Shown: positions 15,930-23,681 of the stretch, piece after piece | Layout of the letters: each line of letters begins with the position of its first letter | How positions within the stretch are numbered: position 1 is the stretch's first letter | From: Klenkia sesuvii | Lineage (GTDB): Bacteria; Actinomycetota; Actinomycetes; Mycobacteriales; Geodermatophilaceae | NCBI RefSeq assembly: GCF_037083825.1 | Contig: NZ_JBAPLU010000004.1 | Span: 124,001-188,000 of the forward strand | DNA: 64,000 nucleotides | Direction: 5' to 3' | Made by a program: the position numbers and the translations under genes | Notes under the pieces: generated by a model | The model's input: the letters and a program-made list of their open reading frames with translations, nothing else | What the model was told of the DNA's origin: nothing | Databases searched by the model: none

Positions 15930-16826
15930 CTACTCGTCTGCGCCAGCGGTCACGACGACCTCCACCCGTGCACCGACTCGACCAGTAGTGCTGTCCATCG
16001 CAGCTGGACCCGGTGCAGCGCCGGCATGGTCGGTCCGATGTCCGGCGCCGAGCATGCGGGAGATGGACCGTGCCGCCGTCCGAACGGCGGGGCCGAGCAG
16101 GCGCGGCTCGGCGTCTTCCCGGGGTACGACGACCGACAGGGCGGCGACGATCTGCTCATCGGCGCCCAAGACGGGCGCGGCGATGCTGACGGCCGGGGTC
16201 GGTTCGCGGCGGCGGACCACCGCCAGACCGTCACGTCGGACCTCGGCAAGCGTGCGGCGCATGGCCGCGGGCGACACCGGGACCTCCTCCCGAGGGTGCG
16301 CCATCGGCCCGGCGAGGACCGATTCCTGGAATTCCGGACCCGCGAACGCCAACAACACCAGACCCACACCGGTGGACTGCAGTGGTAGCCGGCTGCCGGT
16401 GTCGTACAGCGCCGGTATGGCGCGGCGGGCCGACAGGCGCTCGACCAGCAAGGCATCCGTGCCCTCGCGGACGGCCAGGAGCACGTGCTGGCCGGCCACC
16501 TCCGCGAGGTCGCCCATGAACGGCATGGCCACCTGCCGGAGCCCCTGCGCCCGCGGCGCGAAGGAGGCCACTTCCCACAGCCGGATGCCGATGGTGAAGC
16601 GTCCGTCAGGACCGCGCTCCAGCGCTCCCCACGCCATCAGCCGGTTGGCCAGCCGGAGTGTCGAGCTGGTGGGGATCGCGCTGCGCCGACTCAGCTCCCC
16701 GAGGCTCAGGGAGCGGTGCCGGGCATCGAAGGCCGACAGCAGCGCGAAGGCGCGGTCGACGACCGGCTCCCCTCTCGGGGGGCGGCGACCCCGCGTCCGG
16801 GGCGGCTCATGAGATCCGTTGTTCAC
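15930..16826 (-). CDS. IclR-family transcriptional regulator of the flavonoid-glycoside locus
   Basis: 298 aa from GTG at 16826. Residues about 20-85 are the IclR winged helix (VVDRAFALLSAFDARHRSLSLGELSRRSAIPTSST as separate motifs). The rest is the IclR effector domain with PALYDTGSRLPLQSTGVG near the middle. The protein lies between the quercetinase arm and the transporter/glycosidase arm, and similar 15-bp motifs flank it on both sides. Effector unknown; a flavonoid or its breakdown product is the natural guess. The C-terminal ~35 residues look unconserved. Confidence 0.88.
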   Translation of the reverse strand: MNNGSHEPPRTRGRRPPRGEPVVDRAFALLSAFDARHRSLSLGELSRRSAIPTSSTLRLANRLMAWGALERGPDGRFTIGIRLWEVASFAPRAQGLRQVAMPFMGDLAEVAGQHVLLAVREGTDALLVERLSARRAIPALYDTGSRLPLQSTGVGLVLLAFAGPEFQESVLAGPMAHPREEVPVSPAAMRRTLAEVRRDGLAVVRRREPTPAVSIAAPVLGADEQIVAALSVVVPREDAEPRLLGPAVRTAARSISRMLGAGHRTDHAGAAPGPAAMDSTTGRVGARVEVVVTAGADE

Positions 16827-16873
16827 GGGTTGGTCACTGGAAGGTCACGATTGCGGCAGGCGGCACGATTGTT

Positions 16874-16888
16874 TTCCATTGGATGGCA
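16874..16888. promoter_or_regulatory. putative IclR operator, ABC-transporter side
   Basis: TTCCATTGGATGGCA matches the reverse complement of the site at 15839-15853 at 12 of 15 positions. It lies in the 183-bp region between iclR and the solute-binding protein gene, where promoters for both directions must be. This region is unusually AT-rich for the window. Confidence 0.6.
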
Positions 16889-17009
16889 TTGTGCCTTACG
16901 GCACATCGAGGCCGTTCGCATCGTTGCGCGCAGGACGAGCAGCGCTCGGGCCGGGCCGACGGATCGGCCGCTCTCATCCCAGCCGTTGCTCCAAGCAGAG
17001 GGGTATCAA

Positions 17010-18560
17010 ATGAATCGTTCCAAGAGCAGGACCGGTCCGGCCCTGACCGCCGTGGCTGGCATGGTGGTGCTGGCCGCCTGCGGCGGTGGCGGAGGCGGGG
17101 GCGGATCCAGCCAGAGCGCCAGTGACACGCTGACCGTCGGGTTCGACGCGGACGCCGCCCCCACGGGCTACGACCCGCTCACCTATGCGCAGCGGCAGTC
17201 GGAGTTCTTCTCGCCGTTGTACGACTCGCTGTTCGTCAGCAGCCCGGACGGTGGCATCGAGGGGAGCCTGGTCTCCGACTTCTCGAACAACGAGGACGAC
17301 ACGCAGACCACCCTCACGTTGCGGGACGACGTCACCTTCGACGACGGATCACCGCTGGACGCCGAGCTGGTGAAGGCCAACCTCGACCGCCGCAGCGACC
17401 CGGACATCCTCGGCTACGGGCTCCTGGCCGCCGGGGAGGCCGCAGAGATCGTGGACGTGGCCGCGCCGGACCCGCAGACCGTCGTGATCACCTGGGCTCA
17501 GCCCCAGGCGACGCCCGAGGCCAACCTGTTCGACGCCACGGGGATGATCGTGGGGCCGCAGGGCATCGCCGACCCTGCGTCGCTGCAGACGCAGCCCGAT
17601 GGCTCGGGCGCCTACGAGCTCAGCGAGAGCGGCACCACGCGGGCCAGCCAGTACACGCTCGAGAAGAACGAGGACTACTGGAACGACGAGGGGTGGGCGT
17701 TCGACACGATCGTCTACCGGATCATCACCGACCAGCAGGCCCTGGCCAACGCCGTCAACTCCGGGCAGGTCGACATCGCCGGCCAGCTGAGGGGGAACGC
17801 CCTGACCCAGGTCGAGAACCAGCAGAGCGTCATCAGCATCGGCGGAACCGTGGTGGGGATGCCCATCACGGACAAGACCGGCGCGTACAACGAGGCCTTC
17901 GGCAGCGTCCAGGCGCGGATGGCGATCATGTACGCGATCGACCGGGAGTCCCTGGTCGACGACCTGCACGAAGGGTCCCGCCCGACGTCCCAGCTGTTCC
18001 CCGAGGACGCACCCGGCTTCGACCCGGCGCTGGACGAGGAGTTCGGCTACGACCCGGACCGCGCTCGCGAACTGCTGGCCGAGGCCGGGTACCCCGACGG
18101 CTTCGAGATGAACTACACCTACCTGGGCCAGCCCGACGAGGACGTCATCGTGGTCCAGCAGCAACTGGCCGAGGTGGGCATCACCCTGAACCTCGTCGCG
18201 GCGTCCTCGACGGACCAGGTCTTCGCTGCGGTCACCACCGACCCGGTGATCTTCGGTCCGTTCGCCGTCGGTTCCCAGCCGGAGGGGTTCGTCGCCGGCG
18301 TCCTGTACGGCGGCTTCATGAACCTCCAGGGGGCCGAGGAGCCCGAGATCGCGCAGCCCATGGGGCAGGCCCTCGCCTCGACCGGCGAGGAGCGGGAGCA
18401 AGCCCTGACCGACCTCAACCGGGCGATCGCGGAGAACGTCTGGTTCGTCGGGATGTACGAGGACTTCACCCACTACGGCTACAACTCCGAGAAGGTGGCC
18501 GAGCCGTCCTTCGCCGGCCAGAACAACTGGCTGCTGATCTCGTCGGTCGAGCCGGCCTGA
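17010..18560 (+). CDS. ABC transporter family 5 solute-binding lipoprotein
   Basis: 516 aa. It has a lipoprotein signal peptide with lipobox LAAC (C24), then a Gly/Ser linker and a peptide/nickel/oligosaccharide-type (cluster C) binding domain: GYDPLTYAQR, LRDDVTFDDGSPLDAELVKANLDR, NEDYWNDEGWAFDTIVYR. ATG at 17010 follows AGAGGGG. It should sit on the outer face of the membrane and feed the permeases encoded next. The specificity is not readable; the glycosidase genes downstream suggest a flavonoid glycoside or rhamno-oligosaccharide rather than a peptide. Confidence 0.92.
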   Translation: MNRSKSRTGPALTAVAGMVVLAACGGGGGGGGSSQSASDTLTVGFDADAAPTGYDPLTYAQRQSEFFSPLYDSLFVSSPDGGIEGSLVSDFSNNEDDTQTTLTLRDDVTFDDGSPLDAELVKANLDRRSDPDILGYGLLAAGEAAEIVDVAAPDPQTVVITWAQPQATPEANLFDATGMIVGPQGIADPASLQTQPDGSGAYELSESGTTRASQYTLEKNEDYWNDEGWAFDTIVYRIITDQQALANAVNSGQVDIAGQLRGNALTQVENQQSVISIGGTVVGMPITDKTGAYNEAFGSVQARMAIMYAIDRESLVDDLHEGSRPTSQLFPEDAPGFDPALDEEFGYDPDRARELLAEAGYPDGFEMNYTYLGQPDEDVIVVQQQLAEVGITLNLVAASSTDQVFAAVTTDPVIFGPFAVGSQPEGFVAGVLYGGFMNLQGAEEPEIAQPMGQALASTGEEREQALTDLNRAIAENVWFVGMYEDFTHYGYNSEKVAEPSFAGQNNWLLISSVEPA

Positions 18561-18564
18561 CCCA

Positions 18565-18596
18565 CTGGTGGCCGCGGCGCCCGCCGCGGCCACCAG
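18565..18596 (+). terminator. strong hairpin between binding protein and permease genes
   Basis: Perfect 15-bp GC-rich arms (18565-18579 and 18582-18596) with a minimal loop, 4 bp after the binding-protein stop codon. There is no T tract. Such intra-operon hairpins usually protect or partly terminate the upstream message, giving more binding protein than permease. Role inferred. Confidence 0.7.
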
Positions 18597-18672
18597 CCCG
18601 GTGCGCCGGTGACCGCGCGGGACGACGCACGACACAGCCCCTGCACATCCACTACCACGACGAGGAACGGTG

Positions 18673-19614
18673 ATGGTCGGCTACGTCGCACGGCGTCTGG
18701 CGCTCGCGGTCGGCACCGTGCTCGCCGCAGCACTGATCAGCTTCCTGCTGGCACACGCCACGGACACGAGCCCAGGTGCGGTACGCCTCGGTGTGAACGG
18801 CACGCCCGAGCGGGTCGCCGCGCTCAACGAGCAGCTGGGCTGGAACCGGCCGCTGTACGAGCAGTTCGGCGACTACCTCGGCGGCCTCGTGCGCGGTGAT
18901 CTGGGGACGTCGCTGATCGACGGCCGGTCCATCGCAGCGGACCTGGCCGCACGGGTCCCCGTCACGGCCTCCATGGCGCTGTTCGCCACCGTCCTGTCCG
19001 GGATCGTGGGGGTCGTCCTCGGCGTCACCGCAGCGGTCCGGGGCGGGCGCATCGCCCGACTGATCACCACCGGCAGCGGCATCGCCCTCTCGCTGCCGGC
19101 CTTCTGGGTCGGCATCCTCCTCGTGTACGTCCTGTCCCTGCGGCTGGGGTGGCTGCCGGCCACCGGCTACGTCCCCTTCGCGACCGACCCCGCGGCATGG
19201 TTCCGCAGTTTGCTGCTGCCGGTCCTGACGCTGGGTATCGGGGGCGCTGCGGTCATCGCCCGCACGGCAGGTGCCGGGATGCGGGAGGCGCTGGCCCAGG
19301 AGCACATCCGGACGCTGCGGGCCATGGGCACGCCGGAGTGGCGGGTGCGCTACGTGCACGCGCTGCGCTACGCCAGCCTGCCGGTCGCCGCGGTGCTCGG
19401 CATCCAGTTCATCGCCCTGTTCGGCGGCTCGGTCATCATCGAGAACCTCTTCGCGCTCCCCGGCCTCGGCCAGGCCGGGCAGATCGCCGCCGCGGCCAGC
19501 GACTCCCCCGCGCTGACCGGTGTGGTGATCGTGGCCACCGTCGTGGTCGTGGTCATCAACCTCCTGCTCGACCTCGTCGTCGCGATCCTCGACCCGAAGG
19601 TGCGTTCCGCATGA
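18673..19614 (+). CDS. ABC transporter permease, DppB type
   Basis: 313 aa, about six membrane segments. An N-terminal VARRLALAVGTVLAAALISFLL segment is followed by the DppB-type extracellular loop and the EAA-like loop (ALAQEHIRTLRAMGTPEWRV). The C-terminal IENLFALPGLGQ block is typical. I prefer the ATG at 18673 over the GTG one codon earlier; GAGGAA lies just upstream. Stop overlaps the next start (ATGA). Confidence 0.93.
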   Translation: MVGYVARRLALAVGTVLAAALISFLLAHATDTSPGAVRLGVNGTPERVAALNEQLGWNRPLYEQFGDYLGGLVRGDLGTSLIDGRSIAADLAARVPVTASMALFATVLSGIVGVVLGVTAAVRGGRIARLITTGSGIALSLPAFWVGILLVYVLSLRLGWLPATGYVPFATDPAAWFRSLLLPVLTLGIGGAAVIARTAGAGMREALAQEHIRTLRAMGTPEWRVRYVHALRYASLPVAAVLGIQFIALFGGSVIIENLFALPGLGQAGQIAAAASDSPALTGVVIVATVVVVVINLLLDLVVAILDPKVRSA

Positions 19615-21656
19615 GCCTGCTGCCCCCGGACGAGTCCGACGCGGTCGTCACCGAGCCTGCTCCTCCGGTGCACCAGCGGCGCGGGCTGCCGTACTTCCTG
19701 CGGCGCCCGGGTGGTCTGTTCGGTGCCTCCTGGTTGCTGTTCATGCTGGTGGCGTCGCTGTCGGCCCCGTTGTGGCGGCCCTACAACCCGGCACAGCAGG
19801 ACACCGCCAACCGCCTGGCGCTCCCCTCGGGCGACCACTGGCTCGGCACGGACCCCCTCGGCCGGGACCTGCTCAGCCGGATCTTCACCGCAGGCACCGA
19901 GCCGCTGGTCGCATCCGCCCTCACCGTCCTGGTCGCCTTCACCCTCGGCCTGGCCATGGCGCTGCTCGCCGCCGAGCACGGGCCGCGCGTCGAGCGCGTC
20001 ACCAGCAGACTTGCCGATGTCGCGATGTCGCTGCCCGGCGTCATCATCCTGCTCGCCGTGATCGGCGCGATCGGCGTCCGCATCTTCGTCGTCATGTCGA
20101 TCCTGGGCGCGCTGATCTCCGCCTCCGTCTACCGGGTCATGCTGGGCGTGGCCAAGTCCGTGCGGCAGCGGCTGTACGTCGATGCCGCCCGCGTCAACGG
20201 CCTGGGCTCGTTGCGGGTCAACCTGGTCCACGTGCTGCCCTCGATGGGGACGATCATCGCCGTCCAGGCCGCCCAGCTGTACGCCATCGGCCTGCTCATC
20301 GTGTCCGGCCTGGCGTTCCTGGGTTTCGGGCCGTCCGAGCCCCAACCCAGCTGGGGCTTCATGATCCAGGACGCGTCCCGGTACGTGTTCACCTCTCCGT
20401 GGCTGATGGTGCCCACCGGCCTCGTCCTGGCGTTGACCGTCGTCGCCGCCAACGAGCTCGCCGACGCGATCGCCAGCAGGGGTTCGGTCGCGTCGCCGGT
20501 GCGCCGCCGCAAGCGGCCGCCGGTCCGGACCCCGGCCCCCGGGACGACGGGCGCCGCGGCCACCGACCCGACGTCGCTGCTCGAGGTGCGCGACCTCCAC
20601 GTGGGCGTCGAGGACGGCCCAGCGCTGGTCACCGGAGCCTCCTTCGACCTCCAGCCGGGCCGCGTGCTCGGTCTGGTCGGCGAGTCCGGCTGCGGCAAGA
20701 CGATGACGGCCCGCGCCCTGCTCGGCCTGCTGCCCGACGGCGTGTCGGTCTCCGGCGGCTCCATCCACTGGCAGGGGCGCGACCTCGTCGGGTGCCAGGA
20801 GCGGGAGCTCACCGCGGTCCGCGGCAGGGGGATCGCCCTGATCTCCCAGGAGCCGATGGTGGCGCTGGACCCCATGTTCTCGGTCGCCTACCAGCTGGTC
20901 CAGCCGATCCGACGGTTCCGGGGAGTGGGCAAGGCCGAGGCGCGCCGGATAGCCGCCGAACTCCTGCGCCAGGTCGGCATCGTCGACGGGGCGCGCGTGC
21001 TGAAGAGCTACCCGCACCAGCTGTCCGGCGGCATGGCCCAGCGCGTCTGCATCGCTCTGGCGCTCACCGGTCAACCCGAACTGTTGATCGCCGACGAACC
21101 GACCACCGCCCTCGACGTGACGGTGCAGGCGGAGATCCTCGGCCTGCTCCGGACGCTGGTCACCGACACCGGGTTGGCGATCATCATCGTGAGCCACGAC
21201 CTCGGCGTCGTCGCCGACATCTGCGACGACGTGCGGGTCATGTACGCGGGGCAGATCGTGGAGTCGGGTACCACCGCCGCGGTGCTCGATGATCCGGCGC
21301 ACCCGTACACGATGGCGCTGCTGGGGGCCAATCCGCACGTCCCCGAGGGGGAGCCGGTGCCCGCGCGCCTGGCCTCCATCCCCGGCACGGTGCCGCCGCC
21401 GGGCTCCTGGCCCACCGGATGCCGTTTCGCCACGCGGTGCCAGTTCGTGCAGGAGGCGTGCACGACGCCGTTCCCTGCCGTGCCTGCGCACGGAGTGGGC
21501 ACCGCCGAACGCTCGGGGACGGTGCTCTGCGTACGCGTCGACGAGATCCACGACGAAGGCGTGCGCTGGGGTGCCGAGCCGGTCGGCGCCGAGGTCGCCC
21601 CGGCCGAAGGACGGCCCGCCGATGACCCCGCACCGAACGCCGGAGCCGCACGATGA
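19611..21656 (+). CDS. fused ABC permease (DppC type) and ATPase (DppD type)
   Basis: 681 aa. Residues 1-290 are a DppC-type permease: TM1 about 37-53, HWLGTDPLGRDLLSR near 76-90 and the EAA loop near 189-208. A basic Pro-rich linker (about 291-322) leads to a full ATPase with Walker A GESGCGKT (357-364), signature LSGGMAQR, Walker B LLIADEPTTALD and the C-terminal Cys-rich oligopeptide-ATPase tail (TGCRFATRCQF). The fusion is continuous with no frameshift. It overlaps both neighbours by ATGA, so the order SBP-B-CD-F is tightly coupled. Confidence 0.93.
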   Translation: MSLLPPDESDAVVTEPAPPVHQRRGLPYFLRRPGGLFGASWLLFMLVASLSAPLWRPYNPAQQDTANRLALPSGDHWLGTDPLGRDLLSRIFTAGTEPLVASALTVLVAFTLGLAMALLAAEHGPRVERVTSRLADVAMSLPGVIILLAVIGAIGVRIFVVMSILGALISASVYRVMLGVAKSVRQRLYVDAARVNGLGSLRVNLVHVLPSMGTIIAVQAAQLYAIGLLIVSGLAFLGFGPSEPQPSWGFMIQDASRYVFTSPWLMVPTGLVLALTVVAANELADAIASRGSVASPVRRRKRPPVRTPAPGTTGAAATDPTSLLEVRDLHVGVEDGPALVTGASFDLQPGRVLGLVGESGCGKTMTARALLGLLPDGVSVSGGSIHWQGRDLVGCQERELTAVRGRGIALISQEPMVALDPMFSVAYQLVQPIRRFRGVGKAEARRIAAELLRQVGIVDGARVLKSYPHQLSGGMAQRVCIALALTGQPELLIADEPTTALDVTVQAEILGLLRTLVTDTGLAIIIVSHDLGVVADICDDVRVMYAGQIVESGTTAAVLDDPAHPYTMALLGANPHVPEGEPVPARLASIPGTVPPPGSWPTGCRFATRCQFVQEACTTPFPAVPAHGVGTAERSGTVLCVRVDEIHDEGVRWGAEPVGAEVAPAEGRPADDPAPNAGAAR

Positions 21657-22669
21657 CCGCCACCGCCCAGACGGCCTCCGCCGTACCGTCCACCGTCCCG
21701 GCGCTCGAGGTCAAGGACCTGGTCGTCCGCTACGGCAGAGGCCGGAGAGCGCGCAAGGACGTGCCCGCCGTGGACGGCGTGAGCTTCGACATCGCCCCGG
21801 GCGAGACGCTCGGTGTCGTGGGCGAGTCCGGTTCCGGGAAGTCGACCATCGGCAAGGCGGTCCTGGGGTTGCAGGCCCCGTCCGCCGGCACGGTGAAGCT
21901 GAACGGGCAGGACATCACCTCGTTGTCGCTCAAGCAGCGCAGTCGGGTGGTGGCCGACCTGCGGGTGGTGTTCCAGGACCCCTATTCCTCGCTCAACCCC
22001 TCTCGCACGATCGGCCAGACGCTGGTCGAGCCGCTCCGGCTGATGGGCATCAGAGGCGCCGACGCCCTGGGCAGGGCCCGCGCCGGGCTCGAGTCCGTCG
22101 GGCTGCCCGGCGACGCCGTCGACCGCTACCCGTCGCAGTTCTCCGGTGGCCAGCGGCAACGCGTCGCCATCGCCCGCGCACTGGTGTGCGAACCCAAGGT
22201 CGTCGTCCTCGACGAGCCGGTGTCGGCGCTGGACCTGTCCACCCAGGCGCAGGTGCTCAACCTGCTGGCCGATCTCCGCGACCAGCGTGGCCTGGCGTTC
22301 CTGTTCATCGCCCACGACCTCGGCGTCGTCCGGTTCCTGGCCCAGCGGACGGTGGTCCTCTACCGGGGCCAGGTCATGGAGACCGGCCCGGTCGACGCGG
22401 TGAGCAGCGCACCCCGCCACCCCTACACGGTGGCGCTCACCGCCGCGGCCCCGGTGCCGCGGCCGGCTGAGCAGGCGGCGCGCAGGCAGGCGCGCGAGGC
22501 GGCCGGATTCGGCGTCGCCGGGGCAGCGCAGCCGTCGGCGACCGGTTGTCCGTTCGTCCCACGCTGCCCGCTGTCCACCGATCTCTGCGCCGACCAACGG
22601 CCACCGCTCCGGCTCGTGGACGCCAACCTCGCCGCATGCCACCACGCCGAGCGCGTACCGGCGCTGTGA
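21653..22669 (+). CDS. ABC transporter ATPase, DppF type
   Basis: 338 aa cytoplasmic ATPase. Walker A GESGSGKST, Q-loop VFQDPYSSLNP, signature FSGGQRQR, Walker B VVVLDEPVSALD and H-loop IAHDLG are all intact. The C-terminal oligopeptide/dipeptide extension has the usual cysteines (TGCPFVPRCP). It pairs with the ATPase half of the preceding fusion to give the heterodimeric motor. Confidence 0.94.
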   Translation: MTATAQTASAVPSTVPALEVKDLVVRYGRGRRARKDVPAVDGVSFDIAPGETLGVVGESGSGKSTIGKAVLGLQAPSAGTVKLNGQDITSLSLKQRSRVVADLRVVFQDPYSSLNPSRTIGQTLVEPLRLMGIRGADALGRARAGLESVGLPGDAVDRYPSQFSGGQRQRVAIARALVCEPKVVVLDEPVSALDLSTQAQVLNLLADLRDQRGLAFLFIAHDLGVVRFLAQRTVVLYRGQVMETGPVDAVSSAPRHPYTVALTAAAPVPRPAEQAARRQAREAAGFGVAGAAQPSATGCPFVPRCPLSTDLCADQRPPLRLVDANLAACHHAERVPAL

Positions 22670-22742
22670 GCCAGGCCCCCCGCGCAGAACCACCCTGCCT
22701 GACCCTGGTCGACCGGATCGCGACCCCACCAGAGTGCGCACG

Positions 22743-23681
22743 ATGAGCGAGGACACCCCTGCCTGGGCCGGACCCGCCCGCTTCCTCCGGCCGGTCGAAC
22801 CCACCCGTCGCCCGGACGGCACCAGGCACTTCTCCGCGATGACCTACGCCGTTGCGTTCGGGTACCGGCCGCTCCAGCTGGACCTCTGGGTGCCGGCGAC
22901 GTCCACGCCGGCCCCAGTGGTCGTCTGGGTGCACGGCGGTGCGTTCATGATGGGCGACCGGCGGCTGCTGCCCGAGACGCTGCGTCCCGACCAGGTGTTC
23001 CAGGCGCTGACCGCGGCCGGGCTGGCCGTCGCGACCATCGACTACCGGCATGCCCTGGAGGCCCCGTTCCCGGCCCAGCTCCACGACGCCAAGGCCGCGG
23101 TCCGCTGGCTGCGGGCGCACGCCGCCGAGCTGGCCATCGGCACCGAGCGGATCGGGGCGTGGGGCGAGTCGGCGGGCGGGTACATCGCGGCGCTGCTCGG
23201 GCTGACCGGCCACCGTCCCGACCTGGAGGGCACGCACGGCGTGCTGGGCCCCTCCAGCTCGGTCGACGTCGTCGTCGACTGGTACGGCCTCGCCGACCTG
23301 TCGACCATGCCCCGGAAGGCCCCGCCGCCGGAGATCGCGGCGTTGCTGCCCGAGGAGCTCCGCACCCCGCCGGAGGACCACCTCCTCCGCGGGCTGACCG
23401 GCGACGCGCTCGCCGATGCGAGCCCCGTCGCCCACGTGCGGGCCGACTCACCGCCCTTCCTGCTCCAGCACGGCACGGCCGACTGGCTGGTGCCCTGCGA
23501 CCAGAGCACCCAGCTCGCGGCGGTCATGCAGTCCGTCGGGGCACCGGTGATCCTCGAACCCGTGCCCGGCGCCGGGCACATCTGGCTCGGTCACCCCGAC
23601 GTCGACGCGATCGTCGACCGGTCGGTGCGCTACCTGGCCGACCACCTCCTCCCCGACCCCACCGGAGCACAGCACGCATGA
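22743..23681 (+). CDS. alpha/beta-hydrolase (esterase), paralogue of 14184-15113
   Basis: 312 aa from the ATG at 22743. Motifs HGGAF (oxyanion), GESAGGYIAALLGL (nucleophile Ser), HGTADWLVP (Asp) and GAGHIWLG (His) mirror the esterase at 14184-15113, including the shared FPAQLHDAKAAVRWLRA block. It lies between the importer and the rhamnosidase, and its stop overlaps the GH78 start by ATGA. It may remove acyl groups from acylated glycosides or act on the depside; substrate not readable. Confidence 0.87.
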   Translation: MSEDTPAWAGPARFLRPVEPTRRPDGTRHFSAMTYAVAFGYRPLQLDLWVPATSTPAPVVVWVHGGAFMMGDRRLLPETLRPDQVFQALTAAGLAVATIDYRHALEAPFPAQLHDAKAAVRWLRAHAAELAIGTERIGAWGESAGGYIAALLGLTGHRPDLEGTHGVLGPSSSVDVVVDWYGLADLSTMPRKAPPPEIAALLPEELRTPPEDHLLRGLTGDALADASPVAHVRADSPPFLLQHGTADWLVPCDQSTQLAAVMQSVGAPVILEPVPGAGHIWLGHPDVDAIVDRSVRYLADHLLPDPTGAQHA

